Assembly: GCA_019801415.1 (NCBI GenBank)
Contig: JAHVJD010000004.1
Location: forward strand, 124,001 to 188,000
Reading direction: 5' to 3'
Length of the DNA stretch: 64,000 bases
Origin: Nocardioides marinus
GTDB taxonomy: Bacteria > Pseudomonadota > Alphaproteobacteria > Rhodobacterales > Rhodobacteraceae
Positions 9,987 to 19,902 of the stretch are shown piece by piece. A program made the translations under genes and the position numbers. Position 1 is the stretch's first letter. Every line of letters starts with the position of its first letter. The notes under the pieces are model-generated. The model saw only the letters and a program-made list of their open reading frames with translations. It made no database searches and had not been told where the DNA came from.

Positions 9987-11198
9987 TTAGTGGTAGGGTT
10001 GCACCGGGGGTGTGACCGTCTCGCCTGAAGGCAGCCAAACGGGGGCCTCCGGCGCTGCGGGCGTTGGATGCGGCTGGCGGGTGAGCCAAGCATGGTTCAT
10101 GCGCATTGCCGTGGTCTGCGTATTTGCGATTTCCGGATGCACCGAAAGGCTGAGATTCGCGGCGTCATGCTGCGCGGTGACCGTAACGCGGTCGCCTGGG
10201 AGGGCCTGACGCGGCTGGTCCAGCAGGAACGCCGTGCGCCCCCAATGGCCGTCTGAGGTGAGGCCATTGTCCACCGCAATGCCCGCGGCCAGCTGCATTT
10301 CAAAACTGACCAGCACCGCCTGCAGCGTACCGCCGAGGTCGCAGGCCAGCTCGCGGGTGATGCGACCGGGATCGATGGTGGGGCGGGTGAAATCAAAGCG
10401 GAACAGGTCGCAGTCTGGCCCGATCGCCCGCATGCCGCTGGCGGCAAAGTCGCCCGGCGTGATCTGAGCCACCCGCGCAAACTGGTGAAACGCGCTGAGG
10501 TCGAACCCCTCGGCCTGTGCCGGGCGCCATTGGTTCATCAGCCCGTCGCATTGCACCAGGCGTGCGCGGAGCGTGCCATGTTCCGGCACCGCGCGGGCCG
10601 CCGGCTTGGCCAGGGCCGCCATCGCGTGGGTCAACGTGGCCAGCGCGCCTTCGCCCAGCAGGACGGTGTCCACGATCTCCGAGATCACCACATCGGCGGG
10701 TTCCGGCATATCTTCGCCGATGACGATGTCATGGGACCACTTCGAGATGACGGTAACCCGGTCGGCAAGGCCATTTTCGGCGATCACCCGCCGTGCCGCT
10801 TCGGCAATCAGCGGCTGTTGTTCGCAGGTATAGACATGTTTCGCGCCTGCGCGCGCGGCCAGCATCGCGGTCAGCCCGGCCCCGCAGCCAATGTCCAGAA
10901 CGATGTCGCCGGGCCGCACTTTGGCGGCGATTGCCTCGGCATAGGCGCGATTGCGGGCGGTGTCGGCGAGCATCGGGAAATGCCACCGCGGCACGAAGGT
11001 CTGGTGCAGGCGCTCGCGCAGCACCTGCGCCTCGTGGTGGTGTGGATCCTGCTGCAACGCCCGCGACAGCAGGCGGGCGGTGCGGATGCCGCCATCGGCC
11101 AGGGATTCGGACTTGGCCAGGGTGACAAAGCCTTCGGCCTCCGGCGCTGCCTGAGGCTGGGATGTGCGGTCGGAGACGGGAGATTGGCGGTCAGGCAA
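9987..11198 (-). CDS. PRMT7/9-like protein arginine methyltransferase
   Basis: A 403-residue SAM-dependent enzyme with a eukaryote-like PRMT layout. It has RWHFPMLADTARNRAY (71-86) and the SAM-binding VLDIGCGAGLTAML (100-113). The double-E loop SEIVDTVLLGEG (173-184) carries E174 and E183. A 'THW-loop' equivalent GHWGRTAFLLDQP lies in the C-terminal barrel. The closest pattern is PRMT7/PRMT9 rather than PRMT1. Residues 1-70 resemble a helical linker or partial TPR. The start is TTG, with AGGA about ten bases upstream. Automatic pipelines may label such proteins L11 methyltransferase. The target is unknown. It stands alone between creatinase and pssA. Confidence 0.8.
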   Translation of the reverse strand: MPDRQSPVSDRTSQPQAAPEAEGFVTLAKSESLADGGIRTARLLSRALQQDPHHHEAQVLRERLHQTFVPRWHFPMLADTARNRAYAEAIAAKVRPGDIVLDIGCGAGLTAMLAARAGAKHVYTCEQQPLIAEAARRVIAENGLADRVTVISKWSHDIVIGEDMPEPADVVISEIVDTVLLGEGALATLTHAMAALAKPAARAVPEHGTLRARLVQCDGLMNQWRPAQAEGFDLSAFHQFARVAQITPGDFAASGMRAIGPDCDLFRFDFTRPTIDPGRITRELACDLGGTLQAVLVSFEMQLAAGIAVDNGLTSDGHWGRTAFLLDQPRQALPGDRVTVTAQHDAANLSLSVHPEIANTQTTAMRMNHAWLTRQPHPTPAAPEAPVWLPSGETVTPPVQPYH

Positions 11199-11430
11199 TT
11201 TTTAGTTTTCCTCATTTGAAGCAAATGCTGCTGATTGGACTATTCACCGGACGGCTCTAAGAATTGGTAAAGGACAGGCCAGCGCGCAGGCGGTGTTCGG
11301 GACGTTGCGCCGGAGCGGGTCTTGGGGCATATGTGCCCATAGGCCGAAAGTCTGCTTCCTGCTTGTCACTGGCCGCACCGTGCCCTGCGCCCGGCAGGAA
11401 ATGCTCGGCGAGCAAGAGAGAGCCACCGCC

Positions 11431-12171
11431 ATGTATGACGCCCAGGAAAAAAAGAAATCGGAGTTCGCGCTGATCCAGCTGATGCCGAACATGATGACCA
11501 TCGGTGCCATTTGCGCCGGTCTGACGGCGATCCGCTTTGCGATCTTCGGCAGTTTCATGCCAGCGGTGCTGATGATCATTCTGGCCGCGCTTCTGGACGG
11601 TCTGGACGGGCGGCTGGCCCGCGCGCTGCGCAGCCAGAGCAAGATGGGCGCGGAGCTGGATTCGCTGGCGGATTTCCTCAATTTCGGGGTGGCGACGCCG
11701 ATGGTCATCTACCTGTGGGCGTTGCAGGACGTGCGCGGCGCAGGGTGGATCTCGGTGCTGGTGTTCTCGGTCTGCTGCGTGGTGCGCCTGGCCCGGTTCA
11801 ATGTTAGCGCCAAGTCCGAGGAGGAAGCCAAGGTGCGCAGTGGCTTCTTCGAGGGCATCCCGTCCCCGGCCGGTGCGCTGCTGGCGCTGCTGCCGATGTT
11901 CATCTCTTTTGCCTTCGACGGGGAAATGGTCCTGCCGGGGCTGCTGATCTGCCTGAACATGGTGGTGATCGGTCTGTTGATGATCAGCCACATTCCGACC
12001 TGGTCGCCCAAGGCCATGAAAATTTCGCGCGAACATGTCAAATATCTGCTGGTGGGCTTCGCGTTCATGGCTGCGGCCTTGCTGACCTATGCGTGGACCG
12101 TGCTGGTGGTTCTGTGTCTTGGGTATGTTGCCATCGTGATTTGGGGGCTGATCTTTCAGTCGCGCGAATGA
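11431..12171 (+). CDS. pssA: CDP-diacylglycerol--serine O-phosphatidyltransferase
   Basis: A 246-residue inner-membrane enzyme that makes phosphatidylserine, the precursor of phosphatidylethanolamine. The CDP-alcohol phosphotransferase signature is complete: DGLDGRLAR followed by GAELDSLADF, giving D-G-x2-D-G-x2-A-R-x8-G-x3-D-x3-D. About six hydrophobic segments follow. I place the start at 11431 (MYDAQEKKK), with AGAGAG about nine bases upstream. An ATG at 11401 has a GGCAGGAA that is too close to work well. pmtA follows after 21 bases, giving a short operon that supplies the PE-to-PC methylation route. Confidence 0.92.
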   Translation: MYDAQEKKKSEFALIQLMPNMMTIGAICAGLTAIRFAIFGSFMPAVLMIILAALLDGLDGRLARALRSQSKMGAELDSLADFLNFGVATPMVIYLWALQDVRGAGWISVLVFSVCCVVRLARFNVSAKSEEEAKVRSGFFEGIPSPAGALLALLPMFISFAFDGEMVLPGLLICLNMVVIGLLMISHIPTWSPKAMKISREHVKYLLVGFAFMAAALLTYAWTVLVVLCLGYVAIVIWGLIFQSRE

Positions 12172-12192
12172 CAATTTTTCGAGGAGGTACTT

Positions 12193-12816
12193 TTGGATAT
12201 CAAGGCTGTCGAGGAATCCTACGCGCGCTGGGCGCCGGTATATGACAGAACATTCGGCGCGGTGACCCGCGCTGGTCGTCGGCGCGCGGTGCAGTTCATC
12301 AACGCGCGCGAAGGCAATGTGTTGGAGGTCGGCGTCGGTACCGGACTGTCGCTGCAACATTATGCGCCGCATCTGAAGGTTACCGGCATCGATTTCAGCC
12401 ATGACATGCTGAAAAAAGCCGAGGCAAAGGTACAGGAGATGAACCTGAGCCACGTCGAGGCGCTGCGCCAGATGGACGCGCGCCAACTGGATTTCCCGGA
12501 CAATGCCTTCGACACGGTTGCAGCAATGCACGTGCTGTCGGTGGTGCCGGAGCCGGAACAGGTCATGCGCGAGATCGCCCGCGTTCTGAAGCCCGGCGGC
12601 AAACTGGTCGTCACCAACCATTTCAAGAGTGGCAAGGGGGTGCGTGCATCGCTGGAGCGGCTGTCAGCCCCGCTGGCCAATGTGATCGGCTGGCATTCCG
12701 ATTTCGAGCTGGAAACCATCCTGAAGGACGATCGGCTGCGCATCGAGCAGCAGGAAAGCTTGCCGCCGCTGGGCATGATGACCTTTCTGGTGCTGGAAAA
12801 GCATCAGAACAACTGA
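12193..12816 (+). CDS. pmtA: phosphatidylethanolamine N-methyltransferase (Rhodobacter type)
   Basis: A 207-residue soluble class I SAM methyltransferase that converts phosphatidylethanolamine stepwise to phosphatidylcholine at the membrane. It closely follows Rhodobacter sphaeroides PmtA: SYARWAPVYDRTFGA at the N terminus, SAM motif VLEVGVGTGLSLQHY, then VTGIDFSHDML and RQMDARQLDFPDN, and the GWHSDFELET block characteristic of this subgroup. The start is TTG, set by a strong GAGGAGGT five bases upstream. It is the second gene of the pssA-pmtA pair, which ties PE precursor synthesis to methylation. Confidence 0.93.
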   Translation: MDIKAVEESYARWAPVYDRTFGAVTRAGRRRAVQFINAREGNVLEVGVGTGLSLQHYAPHLKVTGIDFSHDMLKKAEAKVQEMNLSHVEALRQMDARQLDFPDNAFDTVAAMHVLSVVPEPEQVMREIARVLKPGGKLVVTNHFKSGKGVRASLERLSAPLANVIGWHSDFELETILKDDRLRIEQQESLPPLGMMTFLVLEKHQNN

Positions 12817-12998
12817 CCTCTCGGCGCCGCCCCAGCCTGTCGGTTGCGGGCGGCGAGCTTTGTCTCTGTCCTCGAATAGCCCCCGGCGATTTTGCCGAAG
12901 GGCAGTTCGTGGCGCCGAAGTTTGGGCGGGGAGGGGATGTAAGTCGTGTTCACATGCCCATATCATTATATGGCATCTTGGCATGATGGGACGGGCAT

Positions 12999-13100
12999 AT
13001 GAGCGATACCCGGTTTGAACGGACACGGCGGACCCCGGGCGGGCCGACGCGCGCGCCCGCGTCGGGGCACTGTGATGCCTGCACGCTGGGAGGCTTTTGA
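12999..13100 (+). CDS. possible 33-residue small ORF with a CxxC motif
   Basis: ATG at 12999 is preceded by GGGACGGG at good spacing. It encodes 33 basic, Arg/Pro-rich residues ending in GHCDACTLGGF. Its TGA (13098-13100) abuts the ATG of the next gene, so the last codons contain that gene's GGGAGG ribosome site. This arrangement would suit translational coupling or a leader peptide, but chance is quite possible at this GC content. The rest of 12817-13100 shows no gene. Confidence 0.25.
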   Translation: MSDTRFERTRRTPGGPTRAPASGHCDACTLGGF

Positions 13101-13367
13101 ATGTTCGGTTTTCTGCGCCTGGTCCTGATTCTGCTGGTGGTGCTGACCCTGGTCTACGGGGCGGTGTCGCTCTACTCCCGCGAAGCGCGGCGGGCGAAGC
13201 TGAAGCGTCGCTGGAAAGACAAGGGGTTGACCGGAGACCGCGCGGCCTTCATCCAGCGAGGGCTGAAACAATACGACCGGTCCTTTCGCCGCCGACTGAT
13301 CCTGCTGGTTTACATCGTTCCGCTGGGGGCGCTGGCGCTCCTGATCTACGTCATTAACTTCATGTGA
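13101..13367 (+). CDS. small two-helix membrane protein, function unknown
   Basis: An 88-residue protein with a hydrophobic helix at residues 4-21 (LRLVLILLVVLTLVYGAV) and a second at about 66-87. They are joined by a very basic loop (REARRAKLKRRWKDKG). This predicts an inner-membrane hairpin with the charged loop in the cytoplasm. GGGAGG precedes the ATG. The following DUF1523 gene starts 11 bases after its stop, so the two are likely one operon and may work together. I recognise it only as a small protein of a type common in Rhodobacteraceae. Confidence 0.75.
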   Translation: MFGFLRLVLILLVVLTLVYGAVSLYSREARRAKLKRRWKDKGLTGDRAAFIQRGLKQYDRSFRRRLILLVYIVPLGALALLIYVINFM

Positions 13368-13377
13368 GGCTCCTCCC

Positions 13378-14022
13378 ATGCGTTTCATCAAATGGGCATT
13401 TCTGATCACCTTCTGGGGGCTGTTTGGCGCCTTCCTGCATTATACCTTGCCGCAGTATGATGTGGTGCGCATCGTCAACACCTACGAGGAACGTCAGGAG
13501 CTGAACGACTGGACACGCATTTTCTGGTCCAGCCCGGATGATCGCTCGGCGCAGCTGATCAATCGCGACGTGCAGTTTATCCAGGGCGTGCGGCCGAATG
13601 GCCGCGCCATCGTCTACCGCAACGAGGATACCGGCTGGAACTGGCCGCCGTACTTCAAGTTCGACACCGCCAACCTCTACACCGACGCCAACGACAGCAT
13701 TTCGACCAAGGCCAACCCGGAATGGGTGGCGGTGCTGCATTATGGTTGGCGCAACGAATTCCTGTCGGCCTTCCCCAATGCGGTCTCGATCAAACCGGTG
13801 GCCGGTCCGGATGACAAGCCAACCAATTGGTTCACAATCATCTTTCTTGTGTTCCTGGCGGCGTTTCTCTGGGCGATATGGGTGCGTTGGCGGCGCTTCC
13901 GCCGGGCGCGCATCGATCCGATGCTCGAGAGCGCAGAGGACAGCCTGTATGCCGCGGGCGATGCCTTCGCCGAGCGGCGCGGTCGGTTCCGGCGCTGGCT
14001 GCAAAGCTGGAGATCAAATTGA
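13378..14022 (+). CDS. DUF1523 family membrane protein
   Basis: A 214-residue protein of unknown function. An N-terminal hydrophobic segment (residues 4-22) acts as signal anchor. About 130 extracytoplasmic residues with conserved-looking VRIVNTYEERQELNDWTRIF and YRNEDTGWNWPPYFKFDTANL blocks follow. A second transmembrane helix (WFTIIFLVFLAAFLWAIWVRW) leads into a basic cytoplasmic tail. This fits the DUF1523 family, mostly found in Rhodobacterales. It ends at a strong terminator and is probably co-transcribed with the small membrane gene just upstream. Confidence 0.85.
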   Translation: MRFIKWAFLITFWGLFGAFLHYTLPQYDVVRIVNTYEERQELNDWTRIFWSSPDDRSAQLINRDVQFIQGVRPNGRAIVYRNEDTGWNWPPYFKFDTANLYTDANDSISTKANPEWVAVLHYGWRNEFLSAFPNAVSIKPVAGPDDKPTNWFTIIFLVFLAAFLWAIWVRWRRFRRARIDPMLESAEDSLYAAGDAFAERRGRFRRWLQSWRSN

Positions 14023-14024
14023 CC

Positions 14025-14052
14025 AAGGGCCGCCGTCGAGGCGGCCCTTTTT
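14025..14052 (+). terminator. Rho-independent terminator after the DUF1523 gene
   Basis: AAGGGCCGCC (14025-14034) pairs perfectly with GGCGGCCCTT (14040-14049) around a five-base loop, followed by TTT. It overlaps the end of the DUF1523 operon by two bases downstream of the stop and separates it from the gbcA leader. Confidence 0.88.
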
Positions 14053-14285
14053 GCTTTCCGGGCCGGTAATGCATCGCGCCATGCAGTCGGGATTCGCCGC
14101 AGGGCAGGCGGCTGTCCCCTTGGCCAGATATAGGTCCTGACGCATTTCGAACGCGTCGCACGTTTTGCGGCATTGGACAGGTTTGTCCGCGCCAAGGCTT
14201 CTGCCATGCATGTCTTTTTCCGGTTTTTGCGGGTCGGTTTTGGTTCCGCTGTATAGTCGCAAATCGGGCAATTTCCGCTTCAGCA

Positions 14286-15806
<1,521 letters not shown>

Positions 15807-15810
15807 ACCG

Positions 15811-16896
15811 ATGGGACTGCAGGCCAACTTCGAGACCCTCGATGAAACCCTCGCGTGGAAGGACGACGAGATGCTGGAATGCGTCTCGGTGGTGCCGGAA
15901 GCGCCGAACACCGCGACCTTCAGTTTCCGCGCGCCTTCGGGCGCATGGTTCAAGTATCAGCCCGGCCAGTTCCTGACGCTGGAACTGCCGGTGCCGGGAG
16001 AAACCGTCTGGCGGACGTATACGATCAGCTCGTCGCCGTCGCGGCCGCTGTCGATCTCGGTCACCGTGAAGGCGCAGGCAGACAGCATCGGCACCCGCTG
16101 GATGCTGGACCATCTGCGCCCCGGCATGAAGCTGCGTGCCTCTGGTCCGGCAGGGGTCTTCACCCTGCCCAAACGCCCCAGCGGCAAGTTCCTGTTCATC
16201 TCGGCCGGCTCCGGCATCACCCCCAGCCTGTCGATGACACAGTACCTGTTTGACCGTGGCCAGTCGCCCGACATCTGCTTTATCAACTGTGCCAAGCGCC
16301 CGAGCGAGATCATCGCGCGCCAACAGTTGGAGAGCATGGCCTCGCGGGTGCCGGGCATCAAGCTGCACTTCGTGGTCGAGGAGGACGATCCCTATCAGGT
16401 CTGGACCGGGTATCGCGGGCAGCTGAACCAAATCATGCTGGGCCTCATCGCGCAGGACTACCTGGAGCGCGAGGTCTATTGCTGCGGGCCGGAACCTTTC
16501 ATGCAGGCTGTGCGCGACATGTTGAACGGCCTCGGCTTCGACATGGAAAACTATAACCAGGAAAGCTTTGGCGCGCCGGTGGAAACCGCTGCGGATGCGC
16601 CCGAACTGGACGATGTGGTGCCGGAGGAAACCGCCGCCGCAGAGATCCTGTTTGCCGCTTCCGGCGTCACCTCCGCCTGCACCGAGACCGATACGGTTCT
16701 GGCCGTGGCCAAGGCGTCCGGCCTCAACATCCCCTCCGGCTGCACCTTTGGCATCTGCGGCACCTGCAAGGTCAAGAAGACCGCGGGCGATGTGCATATG
16801 GTGCACAATGGCGGCATCTCGGACGAGGACGTGGAGGCAGGCTATATCCTCGCGTGCTGCTCCAACCCCATCGGCCGCGTCGAAGTGGACATCTGA
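15811..16896 (+). CDS. gbcB: glycine betaine monooxygenase reductase (FAD/NAD/2Fe-2S)
   Basis: A 361-residue electron-transfer partner for the Rieske oxygenase encoded four bases upstream. The domains run FAD-binding (RTYTISSSP at about 68-76), NAD(P)-binding (SAGSGITPSLSM near 135, and YCCGPEPFM near 230), then a C-terminal plant-type 2Fe-2S domain. Its cysteines lie in SGCTFGICGTCKVKK and, near the end, LACCSNP. This is the usual GbcB/HmpX-like order. It transfers electrons from NAD(P)H to the GbcA Rieske centre. The gene converges on the GT14 glycosyltransferase. Confidence 0.9.
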   Translation: MGLQANFETLDETLAWKDDEMLECVSVVPEAPNTATFSFRAPSGAWFKYQPGQFLTLELPVPGETVWRTYTISSSPSRPLSISVTVKAQADSIGTRWMLDHLRPGMKLRASGPAGVFTLPKRPSGKFLFISAGSGITPSLSMTQYLFDRGQSPDICFINCAKRPSEIIARQQLESMASRVPGIKLHFVVEEDDPYQVWTGYRGQLNQIMLGLIAQDYLEREVYCCGPEPFMQAVRDMLNGLGFDMENYNQESFGAPVETAADAPELDDVVPEETAAAEILFAASGVTSACTETDTVLAVAKASGLNIPSGCTFGICGTCKVKKTAGDVHMVHNGGISDEDVEAGYILACCSNPIGRVEVDI

Positions 16897-16903
16897 GCTG
16901 AGC

Positions 16904-16929
16904 GGCGCGCATCCAAGTGGTTGCGCGCC
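16904..16929. terminator. hairpin between convergent gbcB and GT14 genes
   Basis: GGCGCGCA (16904-16911) pairs perfectly with TGCGCGCC (16922-16929) around a ten-base loop. No strong T-run follows on either strand. The position, between two convergent genes, suggests termination or RNA 3'-end protection, but this is weaker than the other terminators listed. Confidence 0.4.
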
Positions 16930-16965
16930 GTCGACTTGTCCTGGCCTGTGGCTGTCAGATGCCGA

Positions 16966-18543
16966 TCAGTCGCAGAACAGGTGATCGACGCGGAGTATCT
17001 CTGTCGCCTGTTGCTGCGGAACACTCAGGAATCGGGCAAGTTGGGCAGCGTTCTGCTCTGTCGTCGCATTCTCGTTCAATTGCGAAAGATGATCGAACCC
17101 GGCATCGCGGATGCTGTCGGCCTCGTATGTAATGTCGTTGCGAATGGTCGGCAGCAGATTGTTCAAGGCGGTTTTCGGCGTGCGCTCACCGGCAAGCCCG
17201 ACCCGTTGCGCATGGCCGACCAGATAGTCGTCGCTGAAATTGCACTCGATATGCAGGAAACGGGTGGTGCAGCGGTCGGAATGGAAGTCGTGCATCAACT
17301 CGATCGCCGAAGGGTCGAGGCAGATCAGCAACCTGTCTGACTGGTAGTAGTCATACAGCATGCGCAGCAGGGCCCGGCGGTGGCGTGTGCGCTTGAACAA
17401 CGCGGCTTCGATGCCGCCCAGGTCCGGCAGTGGCGTGTGTTCCTCGTGAAACAGGTAGTCGATGGCGGGGATGTTTGTCGCGTGGCGGATTTGCTCCAGC
17501 AGGCGCTTGGCGACATGCCATTTCTTGCAGGTCACGACCAGCAATTCGCGCTCACGACCCAGGCTGCTTTCGGTCTCCCAGAACCGGGGCGCAAACCTGC
17601 GCCCGACACGGCCCCGCTGGGTCAGGAACTTGTAGAGGTTGCTTCCCTCGTTGGAAATCTGGAAGTCCACGTCTTCGGCCGCATAAAGCCGTCCCAGGCG
17701 CGATTTCAGCTCGCGGGCTTCCGGGCTGATCTTGCGGGCAAAAAGGAAATCCTGGCCGAGCAGCAGATCATAGTGGTCGTTGTAGAAATTCACCGGCATG
17801 CCGTAGTCGGTGAACATCAGAAAGGTTAGCGTCCGCGACACGATCTCGGCTTCCGGGATCAGGTGGCGCACCAGTGTCTGGAAAAACGTCTCGTCCGGGA
17901 TCCAGGTGGTGCGAAAGAAGCGCAGCACATCTTCGCGCTGCCGAATGAACTTCAGAAGGGTTTCGACGGTTCTGCGGCGCAGGCACCACCATTGGCTACC
18001 GATCTGTACCTGGATGTCGGCTGGCAGTCGGCGTTGCAACCCCAGCCGCTTTTGAACCTCGTGGCACAGGTAGAACAGACGCTTGTGTTTGCGCTCGTTG
18101 AAATAATGGCGGTAGATCAGCCGGTCTTCCTTCATGCCGGTCTTGATCCAGTCGCTTTCGAAGAAATCGAAACTCTCGATGAAGTCGCTGTCGTGGCTGT
18201 CCAGAAAATGGTGGGCGTATTCGGCGGTTTTGATGGGCATGCAGTCGCCCGACAGCATGTAGAAATGCGTGGCGCGCGGGAAGGCGGCAACAGCACTGCG
18301 GAGGGCGTGTAGCGTGGCTTCGACAAGCGACCACTCGCCCCAGCCGCATTTGACCCGCCGATTGGCGAAGGTCACGTTGGGGTTGTCGTCCAGGGCTGCG
18401 CGGATCTGTTGATAGTCCTGCGCCGTGGCGCGGCCGTCAAAATGGATGGCCACGCAGTCGCCGACGGCCGTCAGCCGTTCCGCCTGCTGAATGATGGCCT
18501 CCGGGTCTTTATGGCACAGCAGGATGTACGCGATTTTTGCCAT
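16966..18543 (-). CDS. GT14-family (Core-2/I-branching, xylosyltransferase-like) glycosyltransferase
   Basis: A 525-residue protein. The first 280 residues or so carry the PF02485-type GT14 fold seen in Core-2 GlcNAc transferases and protein O-xylosyltransferases: YILLCHKDPEAI, VAIHFDGRA, FYMLSGDCMPIK, GSQWWCLRR and the acidic TWIPDETFFQTLV block. The C-terminal 230 residues match the uncharacterised DUF5927/5928-type region common in Rhodobacteraceae. There is no signal peptide or membrane segment, so it is probably cytoplasmic. The start at 18543 was chosen because the upstream extension is not protein-like. It is divergent from a sulfotransferase 142 bases away, which suggests joint synthesis of a sulfated glycan. 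Confidence 0.82.
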   Translation of the reverse strand: MAKIAYILLCHKDPEAIIQQAERLTAVGDCVAIHFDGRATAQDYQQIRAALDDNPNVTFANRRVKCGWGEWSLVEATLHALRSAVAAFPRATHFYMLSGDCMPIKTAEYAHHFLDSHDSDFIESFDFFESDWIKTGMKEDRLIYRHYFNERKHKRLFYLCHEVQKRLGLQRRLPADIQVQIGSQWWCLRRRTVETLLKFIRQREDVLRFFRTTWIPDETFFQTLVRHLIPEAEIVSRTLTFLMFTDYGMPVNFYNDHYDLLLGQDFLFARKISPEARELKSRLGRLYAAEDVDFQISNEGSNLYKFLTQRGRVGRRFAPRFWETESSLGRERELLVVTCKKWHVAKRLLEQIRHATNIPAIDYLFHEEHTPLPDLGGIEAALFKRTRHRRALLRMLYDYYQSDRLLICLDPSAIELMHDFHSDRCTTRFLHIECNFSDDYLVGHAQRVGLAGERTPKTALNNLLPTIRNDITYEADSIRDAGFDHLSQLNENATTEQNAAQLARFLSVPQQQATEILRVDHLFCD

Positions 18544-18685
18544 ACTCGTGACGGTCCGCCTTGTCTTGCCTGATTGTATCTCTTGATACGCATGCAATCC
18601 CTGCGAATAAACCAGATAGTTCCGGTTTTCGTAAACTTGTGCCATTACTGGGACCGATGACAGTGCAACAGAGAGAAGACAGCAC

Positions 18686-19504
18686 ATGGGGTTCCCGGGC
18701 ACCTGGATGACGGAAAGTGAGAGCGTGGTGTATCGGGTGGTGCCAAAATGCGCCTGCTCGACGATCGGGCAGATCCTGTACTACTCGGACCATGGCAGGT
18801 TCTACGACGGCGACATTCACGACTCGACGACCGGGTTGCACAAATGGGCGCAGGAGCACAGCCAGGAGCCGATCACCCGGAACGTGCAGGCGCAACGGTC
18901 TTATGCCTTCACCTGCGTGCGCAACCCCTACACCCGTATCCTGTCGTCGTTTTTCGACAAGATCTGCGGCATCCAGCGCAACGGCAAACGCTATCGGGGC
19001 AACCTGGTTCCAAAGCTGGCCTACGACTATGGCATTGAAGTCGGCGGCGAGGACGGCAAGCAGGACTTCGACCAGATCGCCAGCTTTCGTCGTTTCCTGC
19101 TGTTCGCGCGCGACACCATCCGCTGGCGCCGCCCGATGGACCCTGACATCCATTGGTCGGCCATGTCGGGACATGTTTCGACCTTTATCCTGAACGGTGG
19201 CCGTTACAACAAGATCTTCTGGACAGAGGCGTTCAATGACGGGATGCAGCAGGTGCTGGACGCCATCGACACGCCGCATCCGGTAGACCTGGCCGCGATC
19301 CCCCGTTTCAACGAAAGCGAAGGCCACGGCCCCAAGCGCGCGCACGCGGTAGAGGACTATTTCGACGACCTGTCGATGCACCTGGTCTATGAGATCTACA
19401 AGCGCGATTTCGAGCTGTTCAAATATGATTTCGAAAACCCGGCCAACAAGATGCCGGTCGGAGAGATCGACCTCGACGAGGTCCACGCCAAACTGGGAGA
19501 GTAG
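18686..19504 (+). CDS. sulfotransferase family 2 (PAPS-dependent)
   Basis: A 272-residue protein with the two cofactor motifs of PAPS sulfotransferases. The 5'-phosphosulfate loop is VPKCACSTIGQIL near residue 18. The 3'-phosphate motif is CVRNPYTRILSSFFDK near residue 78. This matches Sulfotransfer_2-type (carbohydrate) enzymes. No N-terminal anchor is present, so it is likely cytoplasmic or peripheral. The ribosome site is GAGAGAAG. Its divergent neighbour is a xylosyltransferase-like GT14 enzyme. In animals this combination occurs in proteoglycan synthesis; here the acceptor is unknown, possibly capsule or exopolysaccharide. Confidence 0.85.
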   Translation: MGFPGTWMTESESVVYRVVPKCACSTIGQILYYSDHGRFYDGDIHDSTTGLHKWAQEHSQEPITRNVQAQRSYAFTCVRNPYTRILSSFFDKICGIQRNGKRYRGNLVPKLAYDYGIEVGGEDGKQDFDQIASFRRFLLFARDTIRWRRPMDPDIHWSAMSGHVSTFILNGGRYNKIFWTEAFNDGMQQVLDAIDTPHPVDLAAIPRFNESEGHGPKRAHAVEDYFDDLSMHLVYEIYKRDFELFKYDFENPANKMPVGEIDLDEVHAKLGE

Positions 19505-19517
19505 GCGGATTGGCGCA

Positions 19518-19900
19518 CCGGGGAGAGCTCCCGCGCCTTTGCGCAGCATCAAAGATGCAGCATAAAGCCTTGGGCCGGGCGCCGCTGGCGCGGCGCTTGC
19601 GGGGGCCTCATCTGGCAGAGCAGCTTCTCCTTTCCTGAAATGCTCCCGCCGGAGGCGCGCCGTGCCTCGGCACGGCGCCACGCCCGACGCCGCGTGGCGT
19701 GCTGGCGCCAGCCAGCGGGCCGAAGCGGGGGCGGGAGAGCCGCGCAGATGAAGGAAGTTTGCTGAGAAGCGGTTCAGGGGCAGGTCTGCCCTGAACGCGC
19801 CTGGTCCATTGTATGGCGCCTGAAACCGCCTCAAGGGCAAGCGGCTGCGCCGCCGCGCCCTGCGCGGCCCTTGACCCGGTTTCAGGCTCGGGAGCTACAA
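19518..19900. repeat. hairpin-rich GC-rich noncoding block
   Basis: The gap 19505-19955 holds no gene I can support. It contains a perfect hairpin (GCGCCGTGC at 19657-19665 with GCACGGCGC at 19670-19678). It also has a long imperfect inverted repeat, 19818-19838 against 19867-19887, matching at 19 of 21 positions around a 28-base spacer. Several other GCGCC/GGCGC palindromes occur. Similar GC-rich hairpin blocks lie near 33950-34035 and 59230-59370, suggesting a dispersed extragenic repeat family. Confidence 0.4.
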
Positions 19901-19902
19901 GA

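Noticed and set aside
11257-12621. 454-codon minus-strand open frame opposite pssA-pmtA
   Set aside because: Mirror frame of two recognised genes, with Gln/His/Arg-rich low-complexity translation.
16904-16929. Strong intrinsic terminator between gbcB and the GT14 gene
   Set aside because: The stem is perfect but no T-run follows on either strand, so it is kept only as a low-confidence hairpin.
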